A DNA stretch of 64,000 nt from Eudorina sp. 2006-703-Eu-15 (GCA_003117195.1 BDSI01000053.1:62001-126000); one strand, 5' to 3'; shown: positions 44,124-57,575, counted from the stretch's first letter. Program-made: numbers and translations. The notes: a model not told the origin generated them from the letters alone.

Positions 44124-46652
44124 GTACTTGACGCCAAGTAAGCGGCCGCTTCGCAGTCCGCAGAGAATGAGCCTTGGGCAACGAGAACAGCGGGCCTTGG
44201 AGCAACGCGCGGAGGGCCACCTGCAGCAGCGGCAGTGCATGAGTGAGTACGGCAACAAGGCATCTAAATATGGATGGTCCACATTGATGCACGAGCTGTA
44301 CGGCAGTCAATCTTCACAAGACCTCCGCTGCCGCTGCTGCGCAGTTAACACGGCTGCATCACCAACGAACAAGCCCCACACAGATATGCGCAACAAAGCC
44401 GTTGCCAAGGCTACGGACAAGTAGCCCCGACCCGTGGGTCACGGTGCGTTATTCCAGGACGCTTCACCATGACACCGCACGCACCTGGCTTGAAATGCTG
44501 GAACGAAGCTTCCACCGTCGTGCGTGGCGACGACGGTGATGGCAACGGCGGGCTGGATGCGGACAGAGGCGATGACGACGGCGGCGGCCGCGGGCGGGGC
44601 AAATCGGGGGGCGGCTGTGGCGGGCTGGGTGGCTCACAACGCGGCGATAGCGACGGCCGCGGCGATGGTAGAGGCGAGGATGGCGATGGCGGTGGCCGAG
44701 GAGTCATTGACGGTGGTGGCGACGTTGGGCTGGGTGGCGCGGGTGGCAGCGGAGGCGGCCGCAACGGCGGCGGCGGCGGCAGCTGCGACGGCGACGGCGA
44801 CGGCGGCGGTGACGCATGCGGCGGCGGCGGGGACACAAGAGGAGGCCGGGTCCGGGGCGGATGTGGCGGCAGCGGCGGGATTGGCGGATCCGGTGGCGGC
44901 GGCGGCGGGCGGAAAAACTCATGATGCGGCGTTAGCGACGGCGGCCATGGTAGAGGCGACGGCGGCGACGGCGGGCTGGTCGGTGATGGCGATGACCGAA
45001 GAGTCAATCGGTGGGGACGGCGACGACGGTGGTAGTGACGGTGGATTGGGTGGCGAGGGTGGCGGCGGAGCCGGCCGCAGTTGCGGCCGCGGCGGCGGCG
45101 GCGGCCGCGGCAGCGGCGACGGCAGCGGCGACGGCGGTGGGTACGGCGGCGGCGGAGGGTACGGCGGCGGTTACTGCGGCGGCGGCGGCGACGACGTCGC
45201 GGCAGCGGCAGCGGCGTCAACGACGGCGATGGCGGCGGGGGCGGCGGCGGCGGCGGCGAGGGCGGCCACGGTAGAGGCGACGGCGGCGACGGCGGGCTGG
45301 TCGGTGATGGCGGGTGACCGAAGAGACAATGGGCGGGGACGGCGACGACGGTGGTGGCGACGGTGCCGACTGGCCTTGTCCGCTGCTCGAAACCAAGCTA
45401 TCAAAGCGAAAGAACACCGAGCAAAGCATGAGCATGCAGGTCACTACACATAGGCTAACCATTCAAACGATGCCCGGGTGACCCATCCACGTTTCCGGAC
45501 CCTGTGGAGGTGAGCTATCGAAGTCCCCACACCCCGCGCGCTTCATGCGATACAACCTTTGTCTCAATCATTCGCCAGAGCGCAATCATCGCATCTCGAA
45601 GGGTACTTGACGCCAAGTAAGCGGCCGCTTCGCAGTCCGCAGAGAATGAGCCTTGGGCAACGAGAACAGCGGGCCTTGGAGCAACGCGCGGAGGGCCACC
45701 TGCAGCAGCGGCAGTGCATGAGTGAGTACGGCAACAAGGCATCTAAATATGGATGGTCCACATTGATGCACGAGCTGTACGGCAGTCAATCTTCACAAGA
45801 CCTCCGCTGCCGCTGCTGCGCAGTTAACACGGCTGCATCACCAACGAACAAGCCCCACACAGATATGCGCAACAAAGCCGTTGCCAAGGCTACGGACAAG
45901 TAGCCCCGACCCGTGGGTCACGGTGCGTTATTCCAGGACGCTTCACCATGACACCGCACGCACCTGGCTTGAAATGCTGGAACGAAGCTTCCACCGTCGT
46001 GCGTGGCGACGGTGATGGCAACGGCGGGCTGGATGCGGACAGAGGCGATGACGACGGCGGCGGCCGCGGGCGGGGCAAATCGGGGGGCGGCTGTGGCGGG
46101 CTGGGTGGCTCACAACGCGGCGATAGCGACGGCCGCGGCGATGGTAGAGGCGAGGATGGCGATGGCGGTGGCCGAGGAGTCATTGACGGTGGTGGCGACG
46201 TTGGGCTGGGTGGCGCGGGTGGCAGCGGAGGCGGCCGCAACGGCGGCGGCGGCGGCAGCTGCGACGGCGACGGCGACGGCGGCGGTGACGCATGCGGCGG
46301 CGGCGGGGACACAAGAGGAGGCCGGGTCCGGGGCGGATGTGGCGGCAGCGGCGGGATTGGCGGATCCGGTGGCGGCGGCGGCGGGCGGAAAAACTCATGA
46401 TGCGGCGTTAGCGACGGCGGCCATGGTAGAGGCGACGGCGGCGACGGCGGGCTGGTCGGTGATGGCGATGACCGAAGAGTCAATCGGTGGGACGGCGACG
46501 ACGGTGGTAGTGACGGTGGATTGGGTGGCGAGGGTGGCGGCGGAGCCGGCCGCAGTTGCGGCCGCGGCGGCGGCGGCGGCCGCGGCAGCGGCGACGGCAG
46601 CGGCGACGGCGGTGGGTACGGCGGCGGCGGAGGGTACGGCGGCGGTTACTGC

Positions 46653-46683
<31 letters not shown>

Positions 46684-48140
46684 TCGCGGCAGCGGCAGCG
46701 GCGTCAACGACGGCGATGGCGGCGGGGGCGGCGGCGGCGGCGGCGAGGGCGGCCACGGTAGAGGCGACGGCGGCGACGGCGGGCTGGTCGGTGATGGCGG
46801 GTGACCGAAGAGACAATGGGCGGGGACGGCGACGACGGTGGTGGCGACGGTGCCGACTGGCCTTGTCCGCTGCTCGAAACCAAGCTATCAAAGCGAAAGA
46901 ACACCGAGCAAAGCATGAGCATGCAGGTCACTACACATAGGCTAACCATTCAAACGATGCCCGGGTGACCCATCCACGTTTCCGGACCCTGTGGAGGTGA
47001 GCTATCGAAGTCCCCACACCCCGCGCGCTTCATGCGATACAACCTTTGTCTCAATCATTCGCCAGAGCGCAATCATCGCATCTCGAAGGGTACTTGACGC
47101 CAAGTAAGCGGCCGCTTCGCAGTCCGCAGAGAATGAGCCTTGGGCAACGAGAACAGCGGGCCTTGGAGCAACGCGCGGAGGGCCACCTGCAGCAGCGGCA
47201 GTGCATGAGTGAGTACGGCAACAAGGCATCTAAATATGGATGGTCCACATTGATGCACGAGCTGTACGGCAGTCAATCTTCACAAGACCTCCGCTGCCGC
47301 TGCTGCGCAGTTAACACGGCTGCATCACCAACGAACAAGCCCCACACAGATATGCGCAACAAAGCCGTTGCCAAGGCTACGGACAAGTAGCCCCGACCCG
47401 TGGGTCACGGTGCGTTATTCCAGGACGCTTCACCATGACACCGCACGCACCTGGCTTGAAATGCTGGAACGAAGCTTCTACCGTCGTGCGTGGCGACGGT
47501 GATGGCAACGGCGGGCTGGATGCGGACAGAGGCGATGACGACGGCGGCGGCCGCGGGCGGGGCAAATCGGGGGGCGGCTGTGGCGGGCTGGGTGGCTCAC
47601 AACGCGGCGATAGCGACGGCCGCGGCGATGGTAGAGGCGAGGATGGCGATGGCGGTGGCCGAGGAGTCATTGACGGTGGTGGCGACGTTGGGCTGGGTGG
47701 CGCGGGTGGCAGCGGAGGCGGCCGCAACGGCGGCGGCGGCGGCAGCTGCGACGGCGACGGCGACGGCGGCGGTGACGCATGCGGCGGCGGCGGGGACACA
47801 AGAGGAGGCCGGGTCCGGGGCGGATGTGGCGGCAGCGGCGGGATTGGCGGATCCGGTGGCGGCGGCGGCGGGCGGAAAAACTCATGATGCGGCGTTAGCG
47901 ACGGCGGCCATGGTAGAGGCGACGGCGGCGACGGCGGGCTGGTCGGTGATGGCGATGACCGAAGAGTCAATCGGTGGGGACGGCGACGACGGTGGTAGTG
48001 ACGGTGGATTGGGTGGCGAGGGTGGCGGCGGAGCCGGCCGCAGTTGCGGCCGCGGCGGCGGCGGCGGCCGCGGCAGCGGCGACGGCAGCGGCGACGGCGG
48101 TGGGTACGGCGGCGGCGGAGGGTACGGCGGCGGTTACTGC

Positions 48141-48171
<31 letters not shown>

Positions 48172-49630
48172 TCGCGGCAGCGGCAGCGGCGTCAACGACG
48201 GCGATGGCGGCGGGGGCGGCGGCGGCGGCGGCGAGGGCGGCCACGGTAGAGGCGACGGCGGCGACGGCGGGCTGGTCGGTGATGGCGGGTGACCGAAGAG
48301 ACAATGGGCGGGGACGGCGACGACGGTGGTGGCGACGGTGCCGACTGGCCTTGTCCGCTGCTCGAAACCAAGCTATCAAAGCGAAAGAACACCGAGCAAA
48401 GCATGAGCATGCAGGTCACTACACATAGGCTAACCATTCAAACGATGCCCGGGTGACCCATCCACGTTTCCGGACCCTGTGGAGGTGAGCTATCGAAGTC
48501 CCCACACCCGCGCGCTTCATGCGATACAACCTTTGTCTCAATCATTCGCCAGAGCGCAATCATCGCATCTCGAAGGGTACTTGACGCCAAGTAAGCGGCC
48601 GCTTCGCAGCCCGCAGAGAATGAGCCTTGGGCAACGAGAACAGCGGGCCTTGGAGCAACGCGCGGAGGGCCACCTGCAGCAGCGGCAGTGCATGAGTGAG
48701 TACGGCAACAAGGCATCTAAATATGGATGGTCCACATTGATGCACGAGCTGTACGGCAGTCAATCTTCACAAGACCTCCGCTGCCGCTGCTGCGCAGTTA
48801 ACACGGCTGCATCACCAACGAACAAGCCCCACACAGATATGCGCAACAAAGCCGTTGCCAAGGCTACGGACAAGTAGCCCCGACCCGTGGGTCACGGTGC
48901 GTTATTCCAGGACGCTTCACCATGACACCGCACGCACCTGGCTTGAAATGCTGGAACGAAGCTTCTACCGTCGTGCGTGGCGACGACGGTGATGGCAACG
49001 GCGGGCTGGATGCGGACAGAGGCGATGACGACGGCGGCGGCCGCGGGCGGGGCAAATCGGGGGGCGGCTGTGGCGGGCTGGGTGGCTCACAACGCGGCGA
49101 TAGCGACGGCCGCGGCGATGGTAGAGGCGAGGATGGCGATGGCGGTGGCCGAGGAGTCATTGACGGTGGTGGCGACGTTGGGCTGGGTGGCGCGGGTGGC
49201 AGCGGAGGCGGCCGCAACGGCGGCGGCGGCGGCAGCTGCGACGGCGACGGCGACGGCGGCGGTGACGCATGCGGCGGCGGCGGGGACACAAGAGGAGGCC
49301 GGGTCCGGGGCGGATGTGGCGGCAGCGGCGGGATTGGCGGATCCGGTGGCGGCGGCGGCGGGCGGAAAAACTCATGATGCGGCGTTAGCGACGGCGGCCA
49401 TGGTAGAGGCGACGGCGGCGACGGCGGGCTGGTCGGTGATGGCGATGACCGAAGAGTCAATCGGTGGGGACGGCGACGACGGTGGTAGTGACGGTGGATT
49501 GGGTGGCGAGGGTGGCGGCGGAGCCGGCCGCAGTTGCGGCCGCGGCGGCGGCGGCGGCCGCGGCAGCGGCGACGGCAGCGGCGACGGCGGTGGGTACGGC
49601 GGCGGCGGAGGGTACGGCGGCGGTTACTGC

Positions 49631-49661
<31 letters not shown>

Positions 49662-51959
49662 TCGCGGCAGCGGCAGCGGCGTCAACGACGGCGATGGCGG
49701 CGGGGGCGGCGGCGGCGGCGGCGAGGGCGGCCACGGTAGAGGCGACGGCGGCGACGGCGGGCTGGTCGGTGATGGCGGGTGACCGAAGAGACAATGGGCG
49801 GGGACGGCGACGACGGTGGTGGCGACGGTGCCGACTGGCCTTGTCCGCTGCTCGAAACCAAGCTATCAAAGCGAAAGAACACCGAGCAAAGCATGAGCAT
49901 GCAGGTCACTACACATAGGCTAACCATTCAAACGATGCCCGGGTGACCCATCCACGTTTCCGGACCCTGTGGAGGTGAGCTATCGAAGTCCCCACACCCC
50001 GCGCGCTTCATGCGATACAACCTTTGTCTCAATCATTCGCCAGAGCGCAATCATCGCATCTCGAAGGGTACTTGACGCCAAGTAAGCGGCCGCTTCGCAG
50101 CCCGCAGAGAATGAGCCTTGGGCAACGAGAACAGCGGGCCTTGGAGCAACGCGCGGAGGGCCACCTGCAGCAGCGGCAGTGCATGAGTGAGTACGGCAAC
50201 AAGGCATCTAAATATGGATGGTCCACATTGGTGCACGAGCTGTACGGCAGTCAATCTTCACAAGACCTCCGCTGCCGCTGCTGCGCAGTTAACACGGCTG
50301 CATCACCAACGAACAAGCCCCACACAGATATGCGCAACAAAGCCGTTGCCAAGGCTACGGACAAGTAGCCCCGACCCGTGGGTCACGGTGCGTTATTCCA
50401 GGACGCTTCACCATGACACCGCACGCACCTGGCTTGAAATGCTGGAACGAAGCTTCTACCGTCGTGCGTGGCGACGACGGTGATGGCAACGGCGGGCTGG
50501 ATGCGGACAGAGGCGATGACGACGGCGGCGGCCGCGGGCGGGGCAAATCGGGGGGCGGCTGTGGCGGGCTGGGTGGCTCACAACGCGGCGATAGCGACGG
50601 CCGCGGCGATGGTAGAGGCGAGGATGGCGATGGCGGTGGCCGAGGAGTCATTGACGGTGGTGGCGACGTTGGGCTGGGTGGCACGGGTGGCAGCGGAGGC
50701 GGCCGCAACAGCGGCGGCGGCGGCAGCTGCGACGGCGACGGCGACGGCGGCGGTGACGCATGCGGCGGCGGCGGGGACACAAGAGGAGGCCGGGTCCGGG
50801 GCGGATGTGGCGGCAGCGGCGGGATTGGCGGATCCGGTGGCGGCGGCGGCGGGCGGAAAAACTCATGATGCGGCGTTAGCGACGGCGGCCATGGTAGAGG
50901 CGACGGCGGCGACGGCGGGCTGGTCGGTGATGGCGATGACCGAAGAGTCAATCGGTGGGGACGGCGACGACGGTGGTAGTGACGGTGGATTGGGTGGCGA
51001 GGGTGGCGGCGGAGCCGGCCGCAGTTGCGGCGGCGGCGGCGGCGGCGGCCGCGGCAGCGGCGACGGCAGCGGCGACGGCGGTGGGTACGGCGGCGGCGGA
51101 GGGTACGGCGGCGGTTACTGCGGCGGCGGCGGCGACGACGGCGGCGACGACGTCGCGGCAGCGGCAGCGGCGTCAACGACGGCGATGGCGGCGGGGGCGG
51201 CGGCGGCGGCGGCGAGGGCGGCCACGGTAGAGGCGACGGCGGCGACGGCGGGCTGGTCGGTGATGGCGGGTGACCGAAGAGACAATGGGCGGGGACGGCG
51301 ACGACGGTGGTGGCGACGGTGCCGACTGGCCTTGTCCGCTGCTCGAAACCAAGCTATCAAAGCGAAAGAACACCGAGCAAAGCATGAGCATGCAGGTCAC
51401 TACACATAGGCTAACCATTCAAACGATGCCCGGGTGACCCATCCACGTTTCCGGACCCTGTGGAGGTGAGCTATCGAAGTCCCCACACCCCGCGCGCTTC
51501 ATGCGATACAACCTTTGTCTCAATCATTCGCCAGAGCGCAATCATCGCATCTCGAAGGGTACTTGACGCCAAGTAAGCGGCCGCTTCGCAGCCCGCAGAG
51601 AATGAGCCTTGGGCAACGAGAACAGCGGGCCTTGGAGCAACGCGCGGAGGGCCACCTGCAGCAGCGGCAGTGCATGAGTGAGTACGGCAACAAGGCATCT
51701 AAATATGGATGGTCCACATTGATGCACGAGCTGTACGGCAGTCAATCTTCCCAAGACCTCCGCTGCCGCTGCTGCGCAGTTAACACGGCTGCATCACCAA
51801 CGAACAAGCCCCACACAGATATGCGCAACAAAGCCGTTGCCAAGGCTACGGACAAGTAGCCCCGACCCGTGGGTCACGGTGCGTTATTCCAGGACGCTTC
51901 ACCATGACACCGCACGCACCTGGCTTGAAATGCTGGAACGAAGCTTCTACCGTCGTGCG

Positions 51960-52569
51960 TGGCGACGGTGATGGCAACGGCGGGCTGGATGCGGACAGAG
52001 GCGATGACGACGGCGGCGGCCGCGGGCGGGGCAAATCGGGGGGCGGCTGTGGCGGGCTGGGTGGCTGACAACGCGGCGATAGCGACGGCCGCGGCGATGG
52101 TAGAGGCGAGGATGGCGATGGCGGTGGCCGAGGAGTCATTGACGGTGGTGGCGACGTTGGGCTGGGTGGCGCGGGTGGCAGCGGAGGCGGCCGCAACGGC
52201 GGCGGCGGTGGCAGCTGCGACGGCGACGGCGACGGCGGCGGTGACGCATGCGGCGGCGGCGGGGACACAAGAGGAGGCCGGGTCCGGGGCGGATGTGGCG
52301 GCAGCGGCGGGATTGGCGGATCCGGTGGCGGCGGCGGCGGGCGGAAAAACTCATGATGCGGCGTTAGCGACGGCGGCCATGGTAGAGGCGACGGCGGCGA
52401 CGGCGGGCTGGTCGGTGATGGCGATGACCGAAGAGTCAATCGGTGGGGACGGCGACGACGGTGGTAGTGACGGTGGATTGGGTGGCGAGGGTGGCGGCGG
52501 AGCCGGCCGCAGTTGCGGGGCGACGGCGGTGGGTACGGCGGCGGCGGAGGGTACGGCGGCGGTTACTGC

Positions 52570-52600
<31 letters not shown>

Positions 52601-54020
52601 TCGCGGCAGCGGCAGCGGCGTCAACGACGGCGATGGCGGCGGGGGCGGCAGCGGCGGCGGCGAGAGCGGCCACGGTAGAGGCGACGGCGGCGACGGCGGG
52701 CTGGTCGGTGATGGCGGCTGACCGAAGAGACAATGGGCGGGGACGGCGACGACGGTGGTGGCGACGGTGCCGACTGGCCTTGTCCGCAGCTCGAAACCAA
52801 GCTATCAAAGCGAAAGAACACCGAGCAAAGCATGAGCATGCAGGTCACTACACATAGGCTAACCATTCAAACGATGCCCGGGTGACCCATCCACGTTTCC
52901 GGACCCTGTGGAGGTGAGCTATCGAAGTCCCCACACCCCGCGCGCTTCATGCGATACAACCTTTGTCTCAATCATTCGCCAGAGCGCAATCATCGCATCT
53001 CGAAGGGTACTTGACGCCAAGTAAGCGGCCGCTTCGCAGCCCGCAGAGAATGAGCCTTGGGCAACGAGAACAGCGGGCCTTGGAGCAACGCGCGGAGGGC
53101 CACCTGCAGCAGCGGCAGTGCATGAGTGAGTACGGCAACAAGGCATCTAAATATGGATGGTCCACATTGGTGCACGAGCTGTACGGCAGTCAATCTTCCC
53201 AAGACCTCCGCCGCCGCTGCTGCGCAGTTAACACGGCTGCATCACCAACGAACAAGCCCCACACAGATATGCGCAACAAAGCCGTTGCCAAGGCTACGGA
53301 CAAGTAGCCCCGACCCGTGGGTCACGGTGCGTTATTCCAGGACGCTTCACCATGACACCGCACGCACCTGGCTTGAAATGCTGGAACGAAGCTTCTACCG
53401 TCGTGCGTGGCGACGACGGTGATGGCAACGGCGGGCTGGATGCGGACAGAGGCGATGACGACGGCGGCGGCCGCGGGCGGGGCAAATCGGGGGGCGGCTG
53501 TGGCGGGCTGGGTGGCTCACAACGCGGCGATAGCGACGGCCGCGGCGATGGTAGAGGCGAGGATGGCGATGGCGGTGGCCGAGGAGTCATTGACGGTGGT
53601 GGCGACGTTGGGCTGGGTGGCGCGGGTGGCAGCGGAGGCGGCCGCAACGGCGGCGGCGGTGGCAGCTGCGACGGCGACGGCGACGGCGGCGGTGACGCAT
53701 GCGGCGGCGGCGGGGACACAAGAGGAGGCCGGGTCCGGGGCGGATGTGGCGGCAGCGGCGGGATTGGCGGATCCGGTGGCGGCGGCGGCGGGCGGAAAAA
53801 CTCATGATGCGGCGTTAGCGACGGCGGCCATGGTAGAGGCGACGGCGGCGACGGCGGGCTGGTCGGTGATGGCGATGACCGAAGAGTCAATCGGTGGGGA
53901 CGGCGACGACGGTGGTAGTGACGGTGGATTGGGTGGCGAGGGTGGCGGCGGAGCCGGCCGCAGTTGCGGGGCGACGGCGGTGGGTACGGCGGCGGCGGAG
54001 GGTACGGCGGCGGTTACTGC

Positions 54021-54051
<31 letters not shown>

Positions 54052-54860
54052 TCGCGGCAGCGGCAGCGGCGTCAACGACGGCGATGGCGGCGGGGGCGGC
54101 AGCGGCGGCGGCGAGAGCGGCCACGGTAGAGGCGACGGCGGCGACGGCGGGCTGGTCGGTGATGGCGGCTGACCGAAGAGACAATGGGCGGGGACGGCGA
54201 CGACGGTGGTGGCGACGGTGCCGACTGGCCTTGTCCGCAGCTCGAAACCAAGCTATCAAAGCGAAAGAACACCGAGCAAAGCATGAGCATGCAGGTCACT
54301 ACACATAGGCTAACCATTCAAACGATGCCCGGGTGACCCATCCACGTTTCCGGACCCTGTGGAGGTGAGCTATCGAAGTCCCCACACCCCGCGCGCTTCA
54401 TGCGATACAACCTTTGTCTCAATCATTCGCCAGAGCGCAATCATCGCATCTCGAAGGGTACTTGACGCCAAGTAAGCGGCCGCTTCGCAGCCCGCAGAGA
54501 ATGAGCCTTGGGCAACGAGAACAGCGGGCCTTGGAGCAACGCGCGGAGGGCCACCTGCAGCAGCGGCAGTGCATGAGTGAGTACGGCAACAAGGCATCTA
54601 AATATGGATGGTCCACATTGGTGCACGAGCTGTACGGCAGTCAATCTTCCCAAGACCTCCGCCGCCGCTGCTGCGCAGTTAACACGGCTGCATCACCAAC
54701 GAACAAGCCCCACACAGATATGCGCAACAAAGCCGTTGCCAAGGCTACGGACAAGTAGCCCCGACCCGTGGGTCACGGTGCGTTATTCCAGGACGCTTCA
54801 CCATGACACCGCACGCACCTGGCTTGAAATGCTGGAACGAAGCTTCTACCGTCGTGCGTG
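51960..54860 (+). repeat. Two neighbouring satellite units sharing a deletion variant
   Basis: The units with periods 1,448 and 1,451 share a deletion (GCAGTTGCGGGGCGACGGCGG at about 52,510 and 53,961), GGCGGTGGCAGCTGCG and GGCGAGAGCGG. No other unit in the array has this combination. They differ by one GAC triplet and few bases, indicating a recent local duplication. Confidence 0.8.
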
Positions 54861-57464
54861 GCGACGACGGTGATGGCAACGGCGGGCTGGATGCGGACAG
54901 AGGCGATGACGACGGCGGCGGCCGCGGGCGGGGCAAATCGGGGGGCGGCTGTGGCGGGCTGGGTGGCTCACAACGCGGCGATAGCGACGGCCGCGGCGAT
55001 GGTAGAGGCGAGGATGGCGATGGCGGTGGCCGAGGAGTCATTGACGGTGGTGGCGACGTTGGGCTGGGTGGCGCGGGTGGCAGCGGAGGCGGCCGCAACG
55101 GCGGCGGCGGCGGCAGCTGCGACGGCGACGGCGACGGCGGCGGTGACGCATGCGGCGGCGGCGGGGACACAAGAGGAGGCTGGGTCCGGGGCGGATGTGG
55201 CGGCAGCGGCGGGATTGGCGGATCCGGTGGCGGCGGCGGCGGGCGGAAAAACTCATGATGCGGCGTTAGCGACGGCGGCCATGGTAGAGGCGACGGCGGC
55301 GACGGCGGGCTGGTCGGTGATGGCGATGACCGAAGAGTCAATCGGTGGGGACGGCGACGACGGTGGTAGTGACGGTGGATTGGGTGGCGAGGGTGGCGGC
55401 GGAGCCGGCCGCAGTTGCGGCCGCGGTGGCGGCGGCGGCCGCGGCAGCGGCGACGGCAGCGGCGACGGCGGCGGCCGCGGCAGCGGCGACGGCGGCGGCG
55501 ACGGCGGCGGGTACGGCGGCGGTTACTGCGGCGGCGGCGGCGGCGGCGGCGACGACGTCGCGGCAGCGGCAGCGGCGTCAACGACGGCGATGGCGGCGGG
55601 GGCGGCGGCGGCGGCGGCGAGGGCGGCCACGGTAGAGGCGACGGCGGCGACGGCGGGCTGGTCGGTGATGGCGGCTGACCGAAGAGACAATGGGCGGGGA
55701 CGGCGACGACGGTGGTGGCGACGGTGCCGACTGGCCTTGTCCGCTGCTCGAAACCAAGCTATCAAAGCGAAAGAACACCGAGCAAAGCATGAGCATGCAG
55801 GTCACTACACATAGGCTAACCATTCAAACGATGCCCGGGTGACCCATCCACGTTTCCGGACCCTGTGGAGGTGAGCTATCGAAGTCCCCACACCCGCGCG
55901 CTTCATGCGATACAACCTTTGTCTCAATCATTCGCCAGAGCGCAATCATCGCATCTCGAAGGGTACTTGACGCCAAGTAAGCGGCCGCTTCGCAGCCCGC
56001 AGAGAATGAGCCTTGGGCAACGAGAACAGCGGGCCTTGGAGCAACGCGCGGAGGGCCACCTGCAGCAGCGGCACTGCATGAGTGAGTACGGCAACAAGGC
56101 ATCTAAATATGGATGGTCCACATTGGTGCACGAGCTGTACGGCAGTCAATCTTCCCAAGACCTCCGCCGCCGCTGCTGCGCAGTTAACACGGCTGCATCA
56201 CCAACGAACAAGCCCCACACAGATATGTGCAACAAAGCCGTTGCCAAGGCTACGGACAAGTAGCCCCGACCCGTGGGTCACGGTGCGTTATTCCAGGACG
56301 CTTCACCATGACACCGCACGCACCTGGCTTGAAATGCTGGAACGAAGCTTCCACCGTCGTGCGTGGCGACGGTGATGGCAACGGCGGGCTGGATGCGGAC
56401 AGAGGCGATGACGACGGCGGCGGCCGCGGGCGGGGCAAATCGGGGGCGGCTGTGGCGGGTTGGGTGGCTCACAACGCGGCGATAGCGACGGCCGCGGCGA
56501 TGGTAGAGGCGAGGATGGCGATGGCGGTGGCCGAGGAGTCATTGACGGTGGTGGCGACGTTGGGCTGGGTGGCGCGGGTGGCAGCGGAGGCGGCCGCAAC
56601 GGCGGCGGCGGCGGCAGCTGCGACGGCGACGGCGACGGCGGCGGTGACGCATGCGGCGGCGGCGGGGACACAAGAGGAGGCCGGGTCCGGGGCGGATGTG
56701 GCGGCAGCGGCGGGATTGGCGGATCCGGTGGCGGCGGCGGCGGGCGGAAAAACTCATGATGCGGCGTTAGCGACGGCGGCCATGGTAGAGGCGACGGCGG
56801 CGACGGCGGGCTGGTCGGTGATGGCGATGACCGAAGAGTCAATCGGTGGGGACGGCGACGACGGTGGTAGTGACGGTGGATTGGGTGGCGAGGGTGGCGG
56901 CGGAGCCGGCCGCAGTTGCGGCCGCGGTGGCGGCGGCGGCCGCGGCAGCGGCGACGGCAGCGGCGACGGCGGCGGCCGCGGCAGCGGCGACGGCGGCGGC
57001 GACGGCGGCGGGTACGGCGGCGGTTACTGCTGCTGCGGCGGCGGCGGCGGCGACGACGTCGCGGCAGCGGCAGCGGCGTCAACGACGGCGATGGCGGCGG
57101 GGGAGGCGGCGGCGGCGGCGAGGGCGGCCACGGTAGAGGCGACGGCGGCGACGGCGGGCTGGTCGGTGATGGCGGGTGACCGAAGAGACAATGGGCGGGA
57201 CGGCGACGACGGTGGTGGCGACGGTGCCGACTGGCCTTGTCCGCTGCTCGAAACCAAGCTATCAAAGCGAAAGAACACCGAGCAAAGCATGAGCATGCAG
57301 GTCACTACACATAGGCTAACCATTCAAACGATGCCCGGGTGACCCATCCACGTTTCCGGACCCTGTGGAGGTGAGCTATCGAAGTCTCCACACCCCGCGC
57401 GCTTCATGCGATACAACCTTTGTCTCAATCATTCGCCAGAGCGCAATCATCGCATCTCGAAGGG
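54860..57464 (+). repeat. Two neighbouring satellite units sharing an expansion variant
   Basis: Both carry a duplicated GGCCGCGGCAGCGGCGACGG block (about 55,437-55,500 and 56,938-57,000) and lack GGTGGGTACGGCGG, giving periods of 1,505 and 1,501. Only these two units at the right edge have it. Confidence 0.8.
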
Positions 57465-57575
57465 TACTTGACGCCAAGTAAGCGGCCGCTTCGCAGCCCG
57501 CAGAGAATGAGCCTTGGGCAACGAGAACAGCGGGCCTTGGAGCAACGCGCGGAGGGCCACCTGCAGCAGCGGCAG

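Larger units (their letters stand above)
29531..57575 (+). repeat. Tandem satellite array, about 1.49 kb period, about 18 periods
   Basis: The landmark GTACTTGACGCCAAG recurs at 29,784; 31,278; 32,972; 35,202; 36,699; 38,188; 39,675; 41,151; 42,637; 44,124; 45,603; 47,090; 48,577; 50,068; 51,559; 53,007; 54,458; 55,963 and 57,464. Intervals are 1,448-1,505 once the inserts at 32,546-32,739 and 33,237-34,004 are subtracted. All units are head to tail and very similar. The array stops at GGCAG (57,575). The long Ala-, Gly-, Arg- and Pro-rich reading frames on both strands come from CGG-type composition and are not called as genes. Confidence 0.97.

Noticed and set aside
21043..57342. Dozens of 60-390-codon Ala-, Gly-, Arg- or Pro-rich frames on both strands of the satellite
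   Set aside because: They repeat with each unit, are open in several frames and both strands at once, and are made of CGG-type codons. This follows from composition, not coding.
29531..57575. Ribosomal DNA repeat or CRISPR-like array
   Set aside because: The 1.49 kb unit shows no rRNA segment, is too short for an algal rDNA unit, and lacks the short repeat/spacer alternation of CRISPR.
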